This document shows positions 1 to 8,524 of a stretch of 42,073 nt of DNA, piece by piece. A program made the position numbers and the translations under genes. Each line of letters begins with the position of its first letter. Within the stretch, counting starts at the first letter, position 1. A model generated the notes under the pieces. That model saw nothing but the letters and a program-made list of their open reading frames with translations. It was not told the DNA's origin and did not search any database. This DNA comes from JBIOWF01 sp044868295 (GTDB taxonomy: Bacteria; Actinomycetota; Actinomycetes; Streptosporangiales; Streptosporangiaceae), in NCBI GenBank assembly GCA_044868295.1, contig JBIOWF010000368.1, positions 1 to 42,073 on the forward strand, read 5' to 3'.

Positions 1-848
1 TCCGACAACCGCTCCACCACCAACACCCCGACACCCTCAGACCACCCCGTACCATCCGCACCCTCCGCAAACGACTTACACCGGCCATCAACCGCCAACC
101 CCCGCTGACGACTGAACTCCACAAACATCCCCGGGTTCGCCATCACGGTGACGCCCCCTGCCAACGCCAGCGTGCACTCACCGCGGCGCAGCGACTCCAC
201 CGCCAGATGCAACGCCACCAACGACGACGAACACGCCGTGTCGATCGTCACGGCGGGCCCCTCCAACCCGAACGTGTACGCCACACGGCCCGACGCGACG
301 CTCGGCGTCGTCCCCGTCAGCAGGTGGCCTTCGAACCCCTCCGGCGCGGCGTGCAGGGGAGCGGCGTAGTCCTGCGGGACAGCACCGACGAACACCCCCA
401 CGTTCTTGCCACGCAGCGACACCGCATCGATCCCGGCCCGCTCCAACGCCTCCCACGACGTCTCCAGCAACAACCGCTGCTGCGGATCCATCGCCAACGC
501 CTCACGCGGCGAAATCCCGAAAAACCCGGCATCGAAGTGCGCCGCGTCGTACAAGAACCCGCCCTCACGGACGTACGAACGCCCCGAACGCTCAGGATCC
601 GGGTCGAACAACGCCCCCAGATCCCAACCCCGATCGGTCGGAAAGCCCCCGATCGCGTCCCCACCCGAAGCCACGAGCTCCCACAGATCCTCAGGCGAGG
701 CCACCCCACCCGGATACCGGCACGCCATCCCCACGATCGCGATCGGCTCGCGGTCGCGCTCCTCCACCTCCCGCAGCCGCTGCCGTGTCTCGTGCAGTTC
801 GACGGTCACCCGCCGCAGGTACTCCACCAGTTGGTCGTTATCCGTCAT
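1..848 (-). CDS. Modular type I polyketide synthase, N-terminal part (docking + KS), cut by window edge
   Basis: The frame opens at an ATG at 848 and stays open to position 1, giving the first 282 codons of a PKS extension protein; the rest lies left of the window. Residues 1-30 (MTDNDQLVEYLRRV... ending in LREVEERD) form a charged coiled-coil docking segment, followed by the ketosynthase start IAIVGMACRYPGG. The KS active site is canonical, TIDTACSSS with Cys206. This is therefore a condensing KS, unlike the one in the upstream gene. GGGAG upstream of the ATG is a plausible ribosome-binding site, and only 32 bp separate it from the stop of the loading-module gene, so the two are probably one transcript. 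The C-terminal helices of the loading protein and this N-terminal coiled coil look like a matching docking pair, which implies that this protein takes the starter unit. The product cannot be predicted from this fragment. Confidence 0.92.
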   Translation of the reverse strand, partial: MTDNDQLVEYLRRVTVELHETRQRLREVEERDREPIAIVGMACRYPGGVASPEDLWELVASGGDAIGGFPTDRGWDLGALFDPDPERSGRSYVREGGFLYDAAHFDAGFFGISPREALAMDPQQRLLLETSWEALERAGIDAVSLRGKNVGVFVGAVPQDYAAPLHAAPEGFEGHLLTGTTPSVASGRVAYTFGLEGPAVTIDTACSSSLVALHLAVESLRRGECTLALAGGVTVMANPGMFVEFSRQRGLAVDGRCKSFAEGADGTGWSEGVGVLVVERLS

Positions 849-880
849 CCGCCCGCTCCCCGAGTCCGTCCCGCCGTGCG

Positions 881-3800
881 TCATCCGAGTTCCCCATCGA
901 TAAAGCTCAGAAGTTCGTCCACCGAAGCCGTTCGCAGCCGCCCGGCGACCTCGTCCGCCGACGGCGCCTCCGCCCACGCCGCCACCTGACCGGACAGCGC
1001 CGACATACGGGCGGCGATCTCCGCACGCTCCGCAGCGTCGGCAGGTGGATCGTTGAGCGCCTCGGCCAGCCGGTCGAGCATCGTCCTCAGAGGGTCGGGC
1101 GGCCGCAGTTCCGCGCGCAGGCGCTCGGCCAAGAGCGCGGGCGTGGGGTGGTTGAACACCACGGTGACCGGTAGGCGCAGCCCGGTGGAGGCGGCGAGTC
1201 GGCTGCTCAGCTCGACCATCAGCGGCGAATCGAACCCGAGTTCCGCGAACGTCGGCGTCATGTCCACCGCGCCCGAGTCGTGGTGCCCGAGCAATGCCGC
1301 CACCTGCGTCCGCACCAGCTCGACGGGATCCGGGGGCGCCTCATCGACAGCCCGTGCGACCTCGTCCCGCTCCTTCGCGGGCAGATCCGCAACGCGCTCG
1401 CTCGTGTCCAGCCAGTGCCGTTGCCGCTGGAACGCGTAGGTGGGCAGGTCGACCACCTGGGCGCCGGTCCCCGCGAAGTACCGATCCCAGGCGACCGTGG
1501 ACCCGGCGGCGTACGCCTCGGAAAGCGAGGTGAGGAATCGGTCCAGCCCACCTTCACCCCGGCGCAGCGTTCCCAGTACCGCCGCCTCCGGCACGGTGTC
1601 CTGCACCCCTCCGGTGAGGACCGGGTTCGGGCTCACCTCGACGAGAACCCCACATTCGGTCGTCCGTACGGCCTGAGCGAAGCGGACCTGGTACCGCAAG
1701 TTCCGATACCAGTACTCGGCGGTCAACTCCTCACCGGCCAACGGGCCCCCCGTGACCGTCGAGTGGAACGGCACCCGAGTGGCGACGGGACGAATCGGGG
1801 CGAGTGCCTCTAACATCTCCGCGCGAACGACCTCGACCTGGTGCGAGTGTGAGGCGTAGTCGATCGCCACCCGGCGGGCGCGCACCCCCTCCGCGTCGTA
1901 TCGCTCCTGCAGAGCCACCAGCGCGTCGAGGTCACCTGACACCACGGTCGAGCCGGGCCCGTTCACGGCGGCGATCGTCAGGCCATCGGGCAACTGCTTC
2001 ACGACGTCCTCGACCGGGAGCACGATCGAGAGCATCCCGCCACGATGGGCGAGTCTCATCAGCAGTCGGCTGCGCAGGGCGACGATGCGCGCGGCGTCAG
2101 ACAGGGTGAGCGCGCCCGCGACGTAGGCGGCGGCGACCTCTCCCTGGCTGTGCCCGACGACCGCCGATGGCCTTACCCCAGAGGACTCCCACAGGGTGGC
2201 GAGCGACACCATCACCGCGAACAGCGCGGGCTGCACAAGATCGGAGTGCTCCAACGTGTCCGGGTCGTCCAGGGCGTCCAGCAACGGCCGGTCGAGGTAG
2301 GGCGCGAAGGCGTCGGCGCACTCGTTCATATGCTCGCGGAAGACCGGCGAGCTCTCCAGGAGAGGCACCGCCATACCCGTCCACTGCGACCCCTGCCCCG
2401 GGAATATGAACGCGACCCCGTCTCGGGGTCCGGCGCCGCCTTCCACGAGGCCCGGAGCGGGCTGCCCGGCGGCGAGGGCGGCGAGTCCGCGCTCGAACCC
2501 GGCGCGGTCGGTGGAGAGAAGCACGGCCCTGCGGTCGAAGGCGGTCCGTGTCGTGGCCAGGGAGAGTCCGATGTCGAGGTCGCGAGCCGGGTGCTCGCGC
2601 AGCTGGTCGAGAAGTCGTCGTGCCTGGTCGCGGAGCGCTTCTCGGCTCCGCCCCGACAGTGCCCACGGAACCGGCCGGGACGCTATGTCTGCGCCGGGCT
2701 GGGGATCCGGCGGCGCGGAGCGGAGGGCGGGCGGTTCCGCGAGGACGAGATGGCAGTTCGTGCCTCCCATCCCGAACGAGCTCACCCCCGCAATCAGCGG
2801 ACGGTCCGGCTCCGGCCACGGCCCCGTCTCGGTCTGGACGCGTAGTCCCAGCTTGTCCAGCGGAATATGCGGGTTGGGACGCTCGAAGTGGAGACTGGGA
2901 ACAAGCTGCCTGTTCCTGATGCACAGGACCGTTTTGATCAGGCCCGCTATCCCGGCGGCCCCTTCGAGATGCCCGATGCCGGTCTTGACCGACCCGACCC
3001 GTAACGCGGTGGTATCACCTCGGCCGAAGACCGTCCCCAACGCCATGGCCTCAATGGGGTCGCCCACGAAGGTTCCGGTGCCGTGCAACTCGACATGCTG
3101 CACATCGGCGGCCCGGACCCCGGCCCGGGCGTGCGCCCGCCGGATGACGTCCGCTTGCGCCTCCTGGTCGGGTGTGGTGAGCGTCTCGCCCCCACCATCG
3201 TTGTTGACCGCGCTGCCGAGGATCACGCAGTGGATCCGGTCACCGTCGGCGAGTGCCTCCTCAAGCGGCTTGAGCACGACCACTCCGCCGCCCTCGCCAC
3301 GCGCGTATCCGTCGGCATCGGCGTCGAAGGTGGCGGACCGGCCACTGGGCGACAGCCCTCCGAACGCCGCCGACGTGACGGCGCTGCCCGGATCGAGCAC
3401 CAGGTTCACCCCGCCCACCAGAGCCACGTCACATTCACCGCGCAACAGACTCTCGACCGCGAGATGGATGGCGACCAGCGACGACGACTGTCCCGTGTCC
3501 ACTACCAGACTGGGGCCCCGTAACCGGAGAACGTAGGAGATCCGGTTCGCGAGCACCGCGCGGTGCAGACCACTCATCGCGTACGGCGATCCGGTTCCTG
3601 CGGCGTACCGCTGGGCGAGCGCGGCGTAGTCGTCCCACATCGCCCCGACGAAGACGCCGGTACGGCTGCCCTGGCACCGGTCGGGCACCACCCGGGCGTC
3701 CTCCAGTGCTTCCCAGCTCAGTTCGAGGAGCAGCCGCTGGCGCGGTTCCATGGTTGCGGCCTGCCGGGCCGAGATGCCGAAGAAGTCCGCGTCGAACCGG

Positions 3801-4009
3801 TCGACGTGGTCCAGCCAGCCGCCCCGCCGCGTGTACGCCGGCGCGTTGGCGAAGCCCGGCTCAGCGTCCCACCGTTCGTCCGGCATGTCCGCCACAGCGT
3901 CCACGCCATCGCGTAACAGCTTCCAGAACGCTGCCACATCTGCTGCCTTCGGAAGGCGGCAGGCCATACCGACGACCGCTACCTTGCCCTGTCCCCCGTA
4001 CCCAGTCAT
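881..4009 (-). CDS. Type I PKS loading module KSQ-AT-ACP
   Basis: 1042 residues. The KS-like domain (about 8-430) has the surrounding ketosynthase features, but the active-site Cys is Gln174 (motif VVDTGQSSS), which is the KSQ decarboxylase signature of loading modules. The acyltransferase has GHSQGE with Ser621, and YASH at 718-721, the signature usually linked to methylmalonyl-CoA (HAFH is usual for malonyl). The ACP carries GFDSPLM with the phosphopantetheine Ser928. A helical C-terminal tail ending SFIDGELG resembles a docking domain. Known chemistry of such proteins: the AT loads methylmalonyl on the ACP and KSQ decarboxylates it, so the inferred starter is propionyl. The ATG overlaps the stop of the decayed MFS gene upstream as TGATG. 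The downstream PKS gene starts 32 bp after the stop. Confidence 0.94.
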   Translation of the reverse strand: MTGYGGQGKVAVVGMACRLPKAADVAAFWKLLRDGVDAVADMPDERWDAEPGFANAPAYTRRGGWLDHVDRFDADFFGISARQAATMEPRQRLLLELSWEALEDARVVPDRCQGSRTGVFVGAMWDDYAALAQRYAAGTGSPYAMSGLHRAVLANRISYVLRLRGPSLVVDTGQSSSLVAIHLAVESLLRGECDVALVGGVNLVLDPGSAVTSAAFGGLSPSGRSATFDADADGYARGEGGGVVVLKPLEEALADGDRIHCVILGSAVNNDGGGETLTTPDQEAQADVIRRAHARAGVRAADVQHVELHGTGTFVGDPIEAMALGTVFGRGDTTALRVGSVKTGIGHLEGAAGIAGLIKTVLCIRNRQLVPSLHFERPNPHIPLDKLGLRVQTETGPWPEPDRPLIAGVSSFGMGGTNCHLVLAEPPALRSAPPDPQPGADIASRPVPWALSGRSREALRDQARRLLDQLREHPARDLDIGLSLATTRTAFDRRAVLLSTDRAGFERGLAALAAGQPAPGLVEGGAGPRDGVAFIFPGQGSQWTGMAVPLLESSPVFREHMNECADAFAPYLDRPLLDALDDPDTLEHSDLVQPALFAVMVSLATLWESSGVRPSAVVGHSQGEVAAAYVAGALTLSDAARIVALRSRLLMRLAHRGGMLSIVLPVEDVVKQLPDGLTIAAVNGPGSTVVSGDLDALVALQERYDAEGVRARRVAIDYASHSHQVEVVRAEMLEALAPIRPVATRVPFHSTVTGGPLAGEELTAEYWYRNLRYQVRFAQAVRTTECGVLVEVSPNPVLTGGVQDTVPEAAVLGTLRRGEGGLDRFLTSLSEAYAAGSTVAWDRYFAGTGAQVVDLPTYAFQRQRHWLDTSERVADLPAKERDEVARAVDEAPPDPVELVRTQVAALLGHHDSGAVDMTPTFAELGFDSPLMVELSSRLAASTGLRLPVTVVFNHPTPALLAERLRAELRPPDPLRTMLDRLAEALNDPPADAAERAEIAARMSALSGQVAAWAEAPSADEVAGRLRTASVDELLSFIDGELG

Positions 4010-4310
4010 CAGAGACCGACAGCGACGATCAGGATGTAGCAGGCCGCGGCCCCGTCAATCACGGGATACGGCGAGAAGCCCCGGGCCTGGGCGAGAAACA
4101 GCAGAATTAGCACGCGTTTGGCGCCGACTTTGTCCGACAGCACTCCGAAGAGCAAGGACGCAGCGAATCCCGGCAATGCCGCGGCTGAACTTACTATACC
4201 GATCTCGGCGGGCCGATGGCCCGGTGACCTTCTTGAAGTACAGGACGCTTCCGCTGAGGAAGACTCCTCGCCCGATCGCGTAGGCCAGGTTGACGGTCCC
4301 CTCAATCCGC
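4009..4310 (-). pseudogene. MFS transporter fragment, frameshifted and truncated
   Basis: Read on the minus strand, about 4220-4310 encodes NLAYAIGRGVFLSGSVLYF, typical of the first membrane segment of an MFS permease. After a one-base shift near 4217 it continues as AEIGIVSSAAALPGFAAS and FGVLSDKVGAKRVLILLF, which covers the second and third segments and the motif-A loop. The protein stops at 4009 after about 95 residues, whereas MFS permeases have about 400. Both the frameshift and the missing C-terminal three quarters mark it as non-functional. Its TGA overlaps the ATG of the PKS loading gene (TGATG), so ribosomes translating the remnant could still couple into the PKS. Transporters are common at PKS cluster edges, so it may be the remains of the cluster's own exporter or of the neighbouring locus. 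Confidence 0.7.
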
Positions 4311-4895
4311 TCACCCCTTCCCCCAGGTCGCAGGGAAGAGGGAATTCCACGAAGTCAATATGTGTCGGCCACACATCGCGGCAGGAATTATAGCGATCAG
4401 CAACCAACATGTACGGCACTCGAGAATTCTCCCAACCCCCGTTGGCGGCCGACCATGAAACACAAGCCCAGAGAATGGAAACCAGGCTGGTCAAGCCAGA
4501 TATTGATATCAGAGACTAAGTAACGAAACCAGAATTAGTCAAGGCCAATGTCATGGCGCGCGTGTAAACTACGATTCAGCATGTCGGCAGCTACATTGTG
4601 TGATGTTCACAGGTCACCGGCTCTCTTGCCGTCATATGAACGGCATGTTTTGGCCCTGCTGTTCATTTGGCTGAGTACCTGACACGGACGCCACTCGCGA
4701 TAGGACCGGGATAGCCGACAGGATCAGCGCACCGTCGTGCCCGACGCGCTGCGGCGGCGGGCCGACGGTGACGGTGCGGCCGACCTCGCCGATTTGACCG
4801 GCCGGAGCTTCGCCGTCGTCGCGGAGGCCCTCAACCGCGACCGGTGACCGGTTCGCTGGCAGACTTGGGCGTCGTGGAATCGCAGGAGAAACCAG
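4311..4895. other. Gene-poor, AT-richer spacer with degraded coding pieces
   Basis: No intact gene is visible. About 4330-4620 is distinctly AT-richer than the rest of the window and should hold the start signals of the minus-strand PKS transcript. TGCCGT and ACGGCA form an inverted repeat at 4627-4645 around CATATGA, a possible operator. From about 4715 to 4848 the plus strand has one short open frame ending in LTGRSFAVVAEALNRDR and a TGA. It looks like the tail of a lost gene, but I cannot name the family. Confidence 0.4.
4514..4542 (-). promoter_or_regulatory. Candidate promoter for the PKS transcript
   Basis: Minus-strand TTGACT at 4537-4542 and TTAGTC at 4514-4519 are separated by 17 bases, within an AT-rich stretch that stands out from the surrounding GC-rich DNA. 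It faces the MFS remnant and the PKS genes. The -10 match is poor, so this is only a candidate. Confidence 0.28.
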
Positions 4896-5514
4896 TCCCG
4901 GACCCTGCTCCCGGTCGAGGAGGTGATCGGCCTGCGCACCGGCGAGGAGACGATCACGCGCTCCTGGGACCGGAGTCGAGGTCGACCTGGTGACGCATGA
5001 TCTGGTCAAGTTCTGCCGCCTGCTGCTGCAACGCAACGGATACGTCCTTGAGCAACTTCTGTCGCCGCTGGTCGTGGCGTCCTCGCCGGTGCACGAGGAG
5101 CTGACCGCCCTGGCACCGGACTGTGTGACGCGCAACCACGCGCATCACTACCTCGGTTTCGCGCGGACCCAGTGGCGCCTGTTCGGCAAGACGGGAAAGC
5201 TCAAACCGCTGCTCTACACGTTCCGCGTCCTGCTCACGGGGGTGCGGCTCATGCGGACCGGCGAACTCGTCGCCGACATCACCCGTCTGTACGGCGACGC
5301 CCCGCCGTACCTGCCGGAGCTGGTGGACGCGAAACGCTCCGCCGAGCACGGCGGCCTGCCGGCGGACGCCCCCGATGCGGAACGGCTCACGCGGGACGTC
5401 CTGCGGCTCACCGGCGATCTCGAACAGGCGAGGGACATTTCCACGCTGCCGGAGATCGCGACCGCGGGTGAGGCCTTGCACGACCTCGTCATCCGTACGC
5501 GGCTGGGGTCATAG
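4896..5514 (+). pseudogene. Nucleotidyltransferase (pol-beta/RlaP-like) remnant, lacking the catalytic N-terminus
   Basis: The open frame from GTG 4990 encodes 174 residues (THDLVKFCRLLLQRNGYVLE..., LGFARTQWRLFGKTGKLKPL, LLYTFRVLLTGVRLM) that resemble the helical C-terminal part of the predicted nucleotidyltransferases of the pol-beta superfamily. Upstream, in another frame, TLLPVEEVIGLRTGEE and TRSWDR match the expected preceding segment. One base out of phase at about 4974 breaks the frame exactly where the two parts should join. The N-terminal GS...YG...SD.D catalytic motif is not found upstream. Length (about half of normal), frameshift and missing active site together point to a pseudogene. 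Family assignment is from memory of the motif pattern only. Confidence 0.6.
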
Positions 5515-5692
5515 AGCGGCCATGGTCCGCCAAGGAAAGTCGCTGGTCCGGATCACGCCCACCACCTGGGGACCCGTCGCGACCGGCGGCTTCCCGGCCC
5601 GCCTCGCCTGACCGATTCACCGGTGGCGCCACGCCGGGCTTGACCCGAGACCGATACACCGCGCATCCATGCCGAGATCGGCCACGACCGAT

Positions 5693-6445
5693 TCACAGAT
5701 AGGCGTCGATGCCGAGCTTGACCGCGACGAGCAGGCCGCAGACGGCTGCGGCGATGCGGAGTGTCTGTCCTGGAAGCCGCCGGGCGATGCCGGGGCCGAG
5801 CCAGCCGCCGAGGAGGAAACCGGCCGCGAGTGGCGCGGCGGCCGCCCACTGCACCGGCCCGAAGAGCGCGAATCCGATCGCGGCCACGCCGTTCGCCAGC
5901 GCGGAAACGACGTTCTTGATGGCGTTGACCCTGACCAGCGGCTGGTCGAGCACGGATGTGAGAACCGCGAGCATGATGATCCCGCCCGCGGCGCCGAAGT
6001 AGCCGATGTAGACGGCGACGGTGAACAGTGCCGCACGTGTGATCCACCCGTGCTCGTCTCCCAGCCTTCTCGTCACCCGTTCGGGGTTACGCGGGCTCAG
6101 GAGCAGCAGCGAGGCGGCCGCGATCAGCCACGGCGCGATGGCTTCGAATGTCCCGGACGGTGTCGCCAGCAACAACGCGGCGCCGGTCGCGCCGCCGAGC
6201 GCGGTCACCCAGCCCAGGCGCAGGACCCGCCTGCCCTCCCCTGTGAGCTCCGGCCGCGATCCGGCCACCGCACCCATGCCGGTGAAGACCAGGGCGACGG
6301 TGTTGGTGACGTTCGCGCTCAACGGAGGCAGGCCGAACGCCAGCAGAGCCGGGTAGGAGACGATCGACGCCAGGCTGACCACCGTGCTGACCACCCCCGC
6401 CAGCACTCCCACGCCGATCAGACCCAGAACTTCAGCGACGACCAC
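5693..6445 (-). CDS. TauE/SafE family sulfite/anion exporter permease
   Basis: 250 residues, almost all hydrophobic, with about eight membrane segments. The N-terminal half (VLAGVVSTVVSLASIVSYPALL, LPPLSANVTNTVAL) and the second half (YIGYFGAAGGIIMLAVL, VNAIKNVVSALANGVAAIGF) show the internal duplication and the AN-TN and NA-KN motifs of TauE/SafE (formerly DUF81) proteins. These move sulfite, sulfoacetate or related anions out of the cell; the actual substrate here is unknown. The start is taken as GTG 6445, with no strong ribosome-binding site, so a nearby alternative is possible. It stands alone, with 165 bp to the lanthipeptide exporter on the same strand and 178 bp to the nucleotidyltransferase remnant. 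Confidence 0.87.
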   Translation of the reverse strand: MVVAEVLGLIGVGVLAGVVSTVVSLASIVSYPALLAFGLPPLSANVTNTVALVFTGMGAVAGSRPELTGEGRRVLRLGWVTALGGATGAALLLATPSGTFEAIAPWLIAAASLLLLSPRNPERVTRRLGDEHGWITRAALFTVAVYIGYFGAAGGIIMLAVLTSVLDQPLVRVNAIKNVVSALANGVAAIGFALFGPVQWAAAAPLAAGFLLGGWLGPGIARRLPGQTLRIAAAVCGLLVAVKLGIDAYL

Positions 6446-6609
6446 AGACGCAACCCAACCACACGGCTTTTGTCATGATCCGCTGTGCCCCCCGCGAGTC
6501 CTCCGGCGGAAAGCGCGATCGCACCTGACGTCGGCCCGTGGTCGCGTCGGCTACCGCTCTGTCGATCGCCACGCTGAGACCGATGAGAGCGGGCAATTGA
6601 AGATCGCGG

Positions 6610-8496
6610 TCATGTCGCGTGGGGCATCATGCCGGTCGTCTCCGGCGCGGTGGAGTACATCCGCGCCTGCAGGGTGTACAGGTCGGCGTAGCGTCCGCCG
6701 GCCGCCAACAGCTCGTGGTGGGTGCCCTCTTCGGCGATCCGCCCCTCGTGCAGCAGGTAGATCCGGTCGGCGTTGCGCACGCTGGCGAGCCGATGGGTGA
6801 TCAGGATGACCGTGCGTCCGCCCGCGATCCGGCGCATCGTCTCATACACGGCGTACTCCGCCTTGGCGTCCAGCGGTGCGGTCGGCTCGTCCCAGATCAG
6901 AAGGGGACCGTCGCGGAACAACCCGCGGGCGACGGCCAGCCGCTGCCACTGGCCGCCCGACAGCTCACGGCCACCGGTGAACTCCCTGGACAGGAGGGTG
7001 TCCCAGCCGTGGGGCAGTCCCTCGACGACCTCGGTGGCGGAGGCCAGGTCGGCCGCGGCCCGCAGCGCCGCGTCACCGGGATCCTCCCTGTCGTGGCGCC
7101 CCACCCGCACGTTCGCCCTGGCGTCGTGCGGCCACCTGACCGGATGCTGCAGGACCATGACGACGCGGTCGGCCACGCTCTCGGGATCCAGTTCGGCCAC
7201 GTCGTGCCCGTCCCAGCTGACCGTGCCGTACGTCGGGCGGTACAGGCCTGAAATGATCTTCGCCAGGGTGCTCTTGCCCGAGCCGTTCTCGCCGACGAGG
7301 GCGATGGTCTGGCCCGCCTGGACGCTGAGGTCGACGTCGCGCAGCGCGAGCCGCCCGTTCTCACCACCCGGATAGGCGAAGCCGACACCGCGGAGCGTGA
7401 TCCGGCGCGGCTCGGCCGGCGCGGGCAGGCCGCCCGGGGAAGGTCGCCGGATCCGGGCGTCCGCCAGGAACGCCTCGTAGTCGCCGACATAGAGCGCCTG
7501 CTGGAAGAGCTGGTTGGCGGCGAGCACCAGCCGGCCGAGCGCCGCGGTGGCGGCCCTGACCGCGATCACCGCGGTCCCGGCCACGGCCAGCGGAATCCAG
7601 CCCACGTTCAGCAGCAGTGCGAGCGCGAGCAGCGTGGCACCGGTGGCCACGCCGGTGAGCGCCCGGCCCGTGGTGCTGGTGCGGGTCTGCGCCACGGCCA
7701 CGCGGATTTCCTCGTCGCGCAGCACGTCGGCCACCTTGCGATAGTCGTCCAGCACGAAAGCCTGCGCCTGGCAGGCCCGCAGCTCGGCGGCCGGCTCGCG
7801 CTCGGTGGCGAGGTCGGCGAGCATCATGACCCTGCGGTTGAGGGTCACCAGGCGGCTCGTCCCCTCGTATCCCTGCCGGGCCGCCCGCAGTACGGCCCAG
7901 CCCTCGGGCAGCACGCTCACGGCGAGCAGCGCGAGCAGGACCGGATGGAGGACGCCGAGCCCGGTGGCGGCCGCGGCGACCGCGAAGAGCGCGCTGATCA
8001 GCTCGACCACGTTGCCCGTGGCGCGACCAAGGTAGAAGAGACCGCGGTCACGGGCACGGTGCATCCGGTCGTAGAAGGACGAGTCGTCGAAGGCGGCCAG
8101 CTCGACGTGCAGGCTCGCGGCGAGTAGCCGCTCCTCGGCCACCCTGCGCACGGCCGGTTCGAGCCGGGCCTGAGCCAGCGACACTCCGGCGTCAACGGCT
8201 CCCCGCACCGCGTATACGGCGGCCAGCAGCGTGAGCCCGGGCATCGCGGCCAGGACCCGCTCCGCCGTCGGGCCCGTCGTGAGCAGTTCCTCGAAAACGC
8301 CGGTGGTGGCCAGCAGCCCGGACACTGTCGCCACGCCCGACACCGCCAGGAGCGCGAGGATGGCCAGCGCCTGCCGGCGACCGGCCCGCCAGATGATGCC
8401 GATGACGGGCCGGGTGGTTCCCGGTAGGCGCCGGATCATCCGCAACGGTCCGCCGCCGCGATCGGGATCTTCCAACCGCCAATAAGGAGAGGTCAT
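6610..8496 (-). CDS. ABC exporter (fused membrane and ATPase domains) of the lanthipeptide operon
   Basis: 628 residues from the ATG at 8496. The first about 340 residues hold the membrane domain (segments around RQALAILALLAVSGVATVSG and FAVAAAATGLGVLHPVLLALL). The ATPase domain follows, with Walker A GENGSGKST (Lys408), signature LSGGQWQRLAVARGLF, Walker B LLIWDEPTA and the H-loop ILITHRL. There is no N-terminal C39 peptidase domain, so it can export but not cleave a double-glycine leader. Its start lies 28 bp after the LanM stop, which makes it the third gene of the lan operon. AGGAG touches the ATG directly, closer than usual, so a start a little further in (for example the Met of MIRRLPG) is possible. 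A longer open frame to 8673 overlaps lanM and is not used. Probable role: export of the modified peptide. Confidence 0.9.
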   Translation of the reverse strand: MTSPYWRLEDPDRGGGPLRMIRRLPGTTRPVIGIIWRAGRRQALAILALLAVSGVATVSGLLATTGVFEELLTTGPTAERVLAAMPGLTLLAAVYAVRGAVDAGVSLAQARLEPAVRRVAEERLLAASLHVELAAFDDSSFYDRMHRARDRGLFYLGRATGNVVELISALFAVAAAATGLGVLHPVLLALLAVSVLPEGWAVLRAARQGYEGTSRLVTLNRRVMMLADLATEREPAAELRACQAQAFVLDDYRKVADVLRDEEIRVAVAQTRTSTTGRALTGVATGATLLALALLLNVGWIPLAVAGTAVIAVRAATAALGRLVLAANQLFQQALYVGDYEAFLADARIRRPSPGGLPAPAEPRRITLRGVGFAYPGGENGRLALRDVDLSVQAGQTIALVGENGSGKSTLAKIISGLYRPTYGTVSWDGHDVAELDPESVADRVVMVLQHPVRWPHDARANVRVGRHDREDPGDAALRAAADLASATEVVEGLPHGWDTLLSREFTGGRELSGGQWQRLAVARGLFRDGPLLIWDEPTAPLDAKAEYAVYETMRRIAGGRTVILITHRLASVRNADRIYLLHEGRIAEEGTHHELLAAGGRYADLYTLQARMYSTAPETTGMMPHAT

Positions 8497-8524
8497 CTCC
8501 TGATCGTCGGAACTCAGGAGAGGC

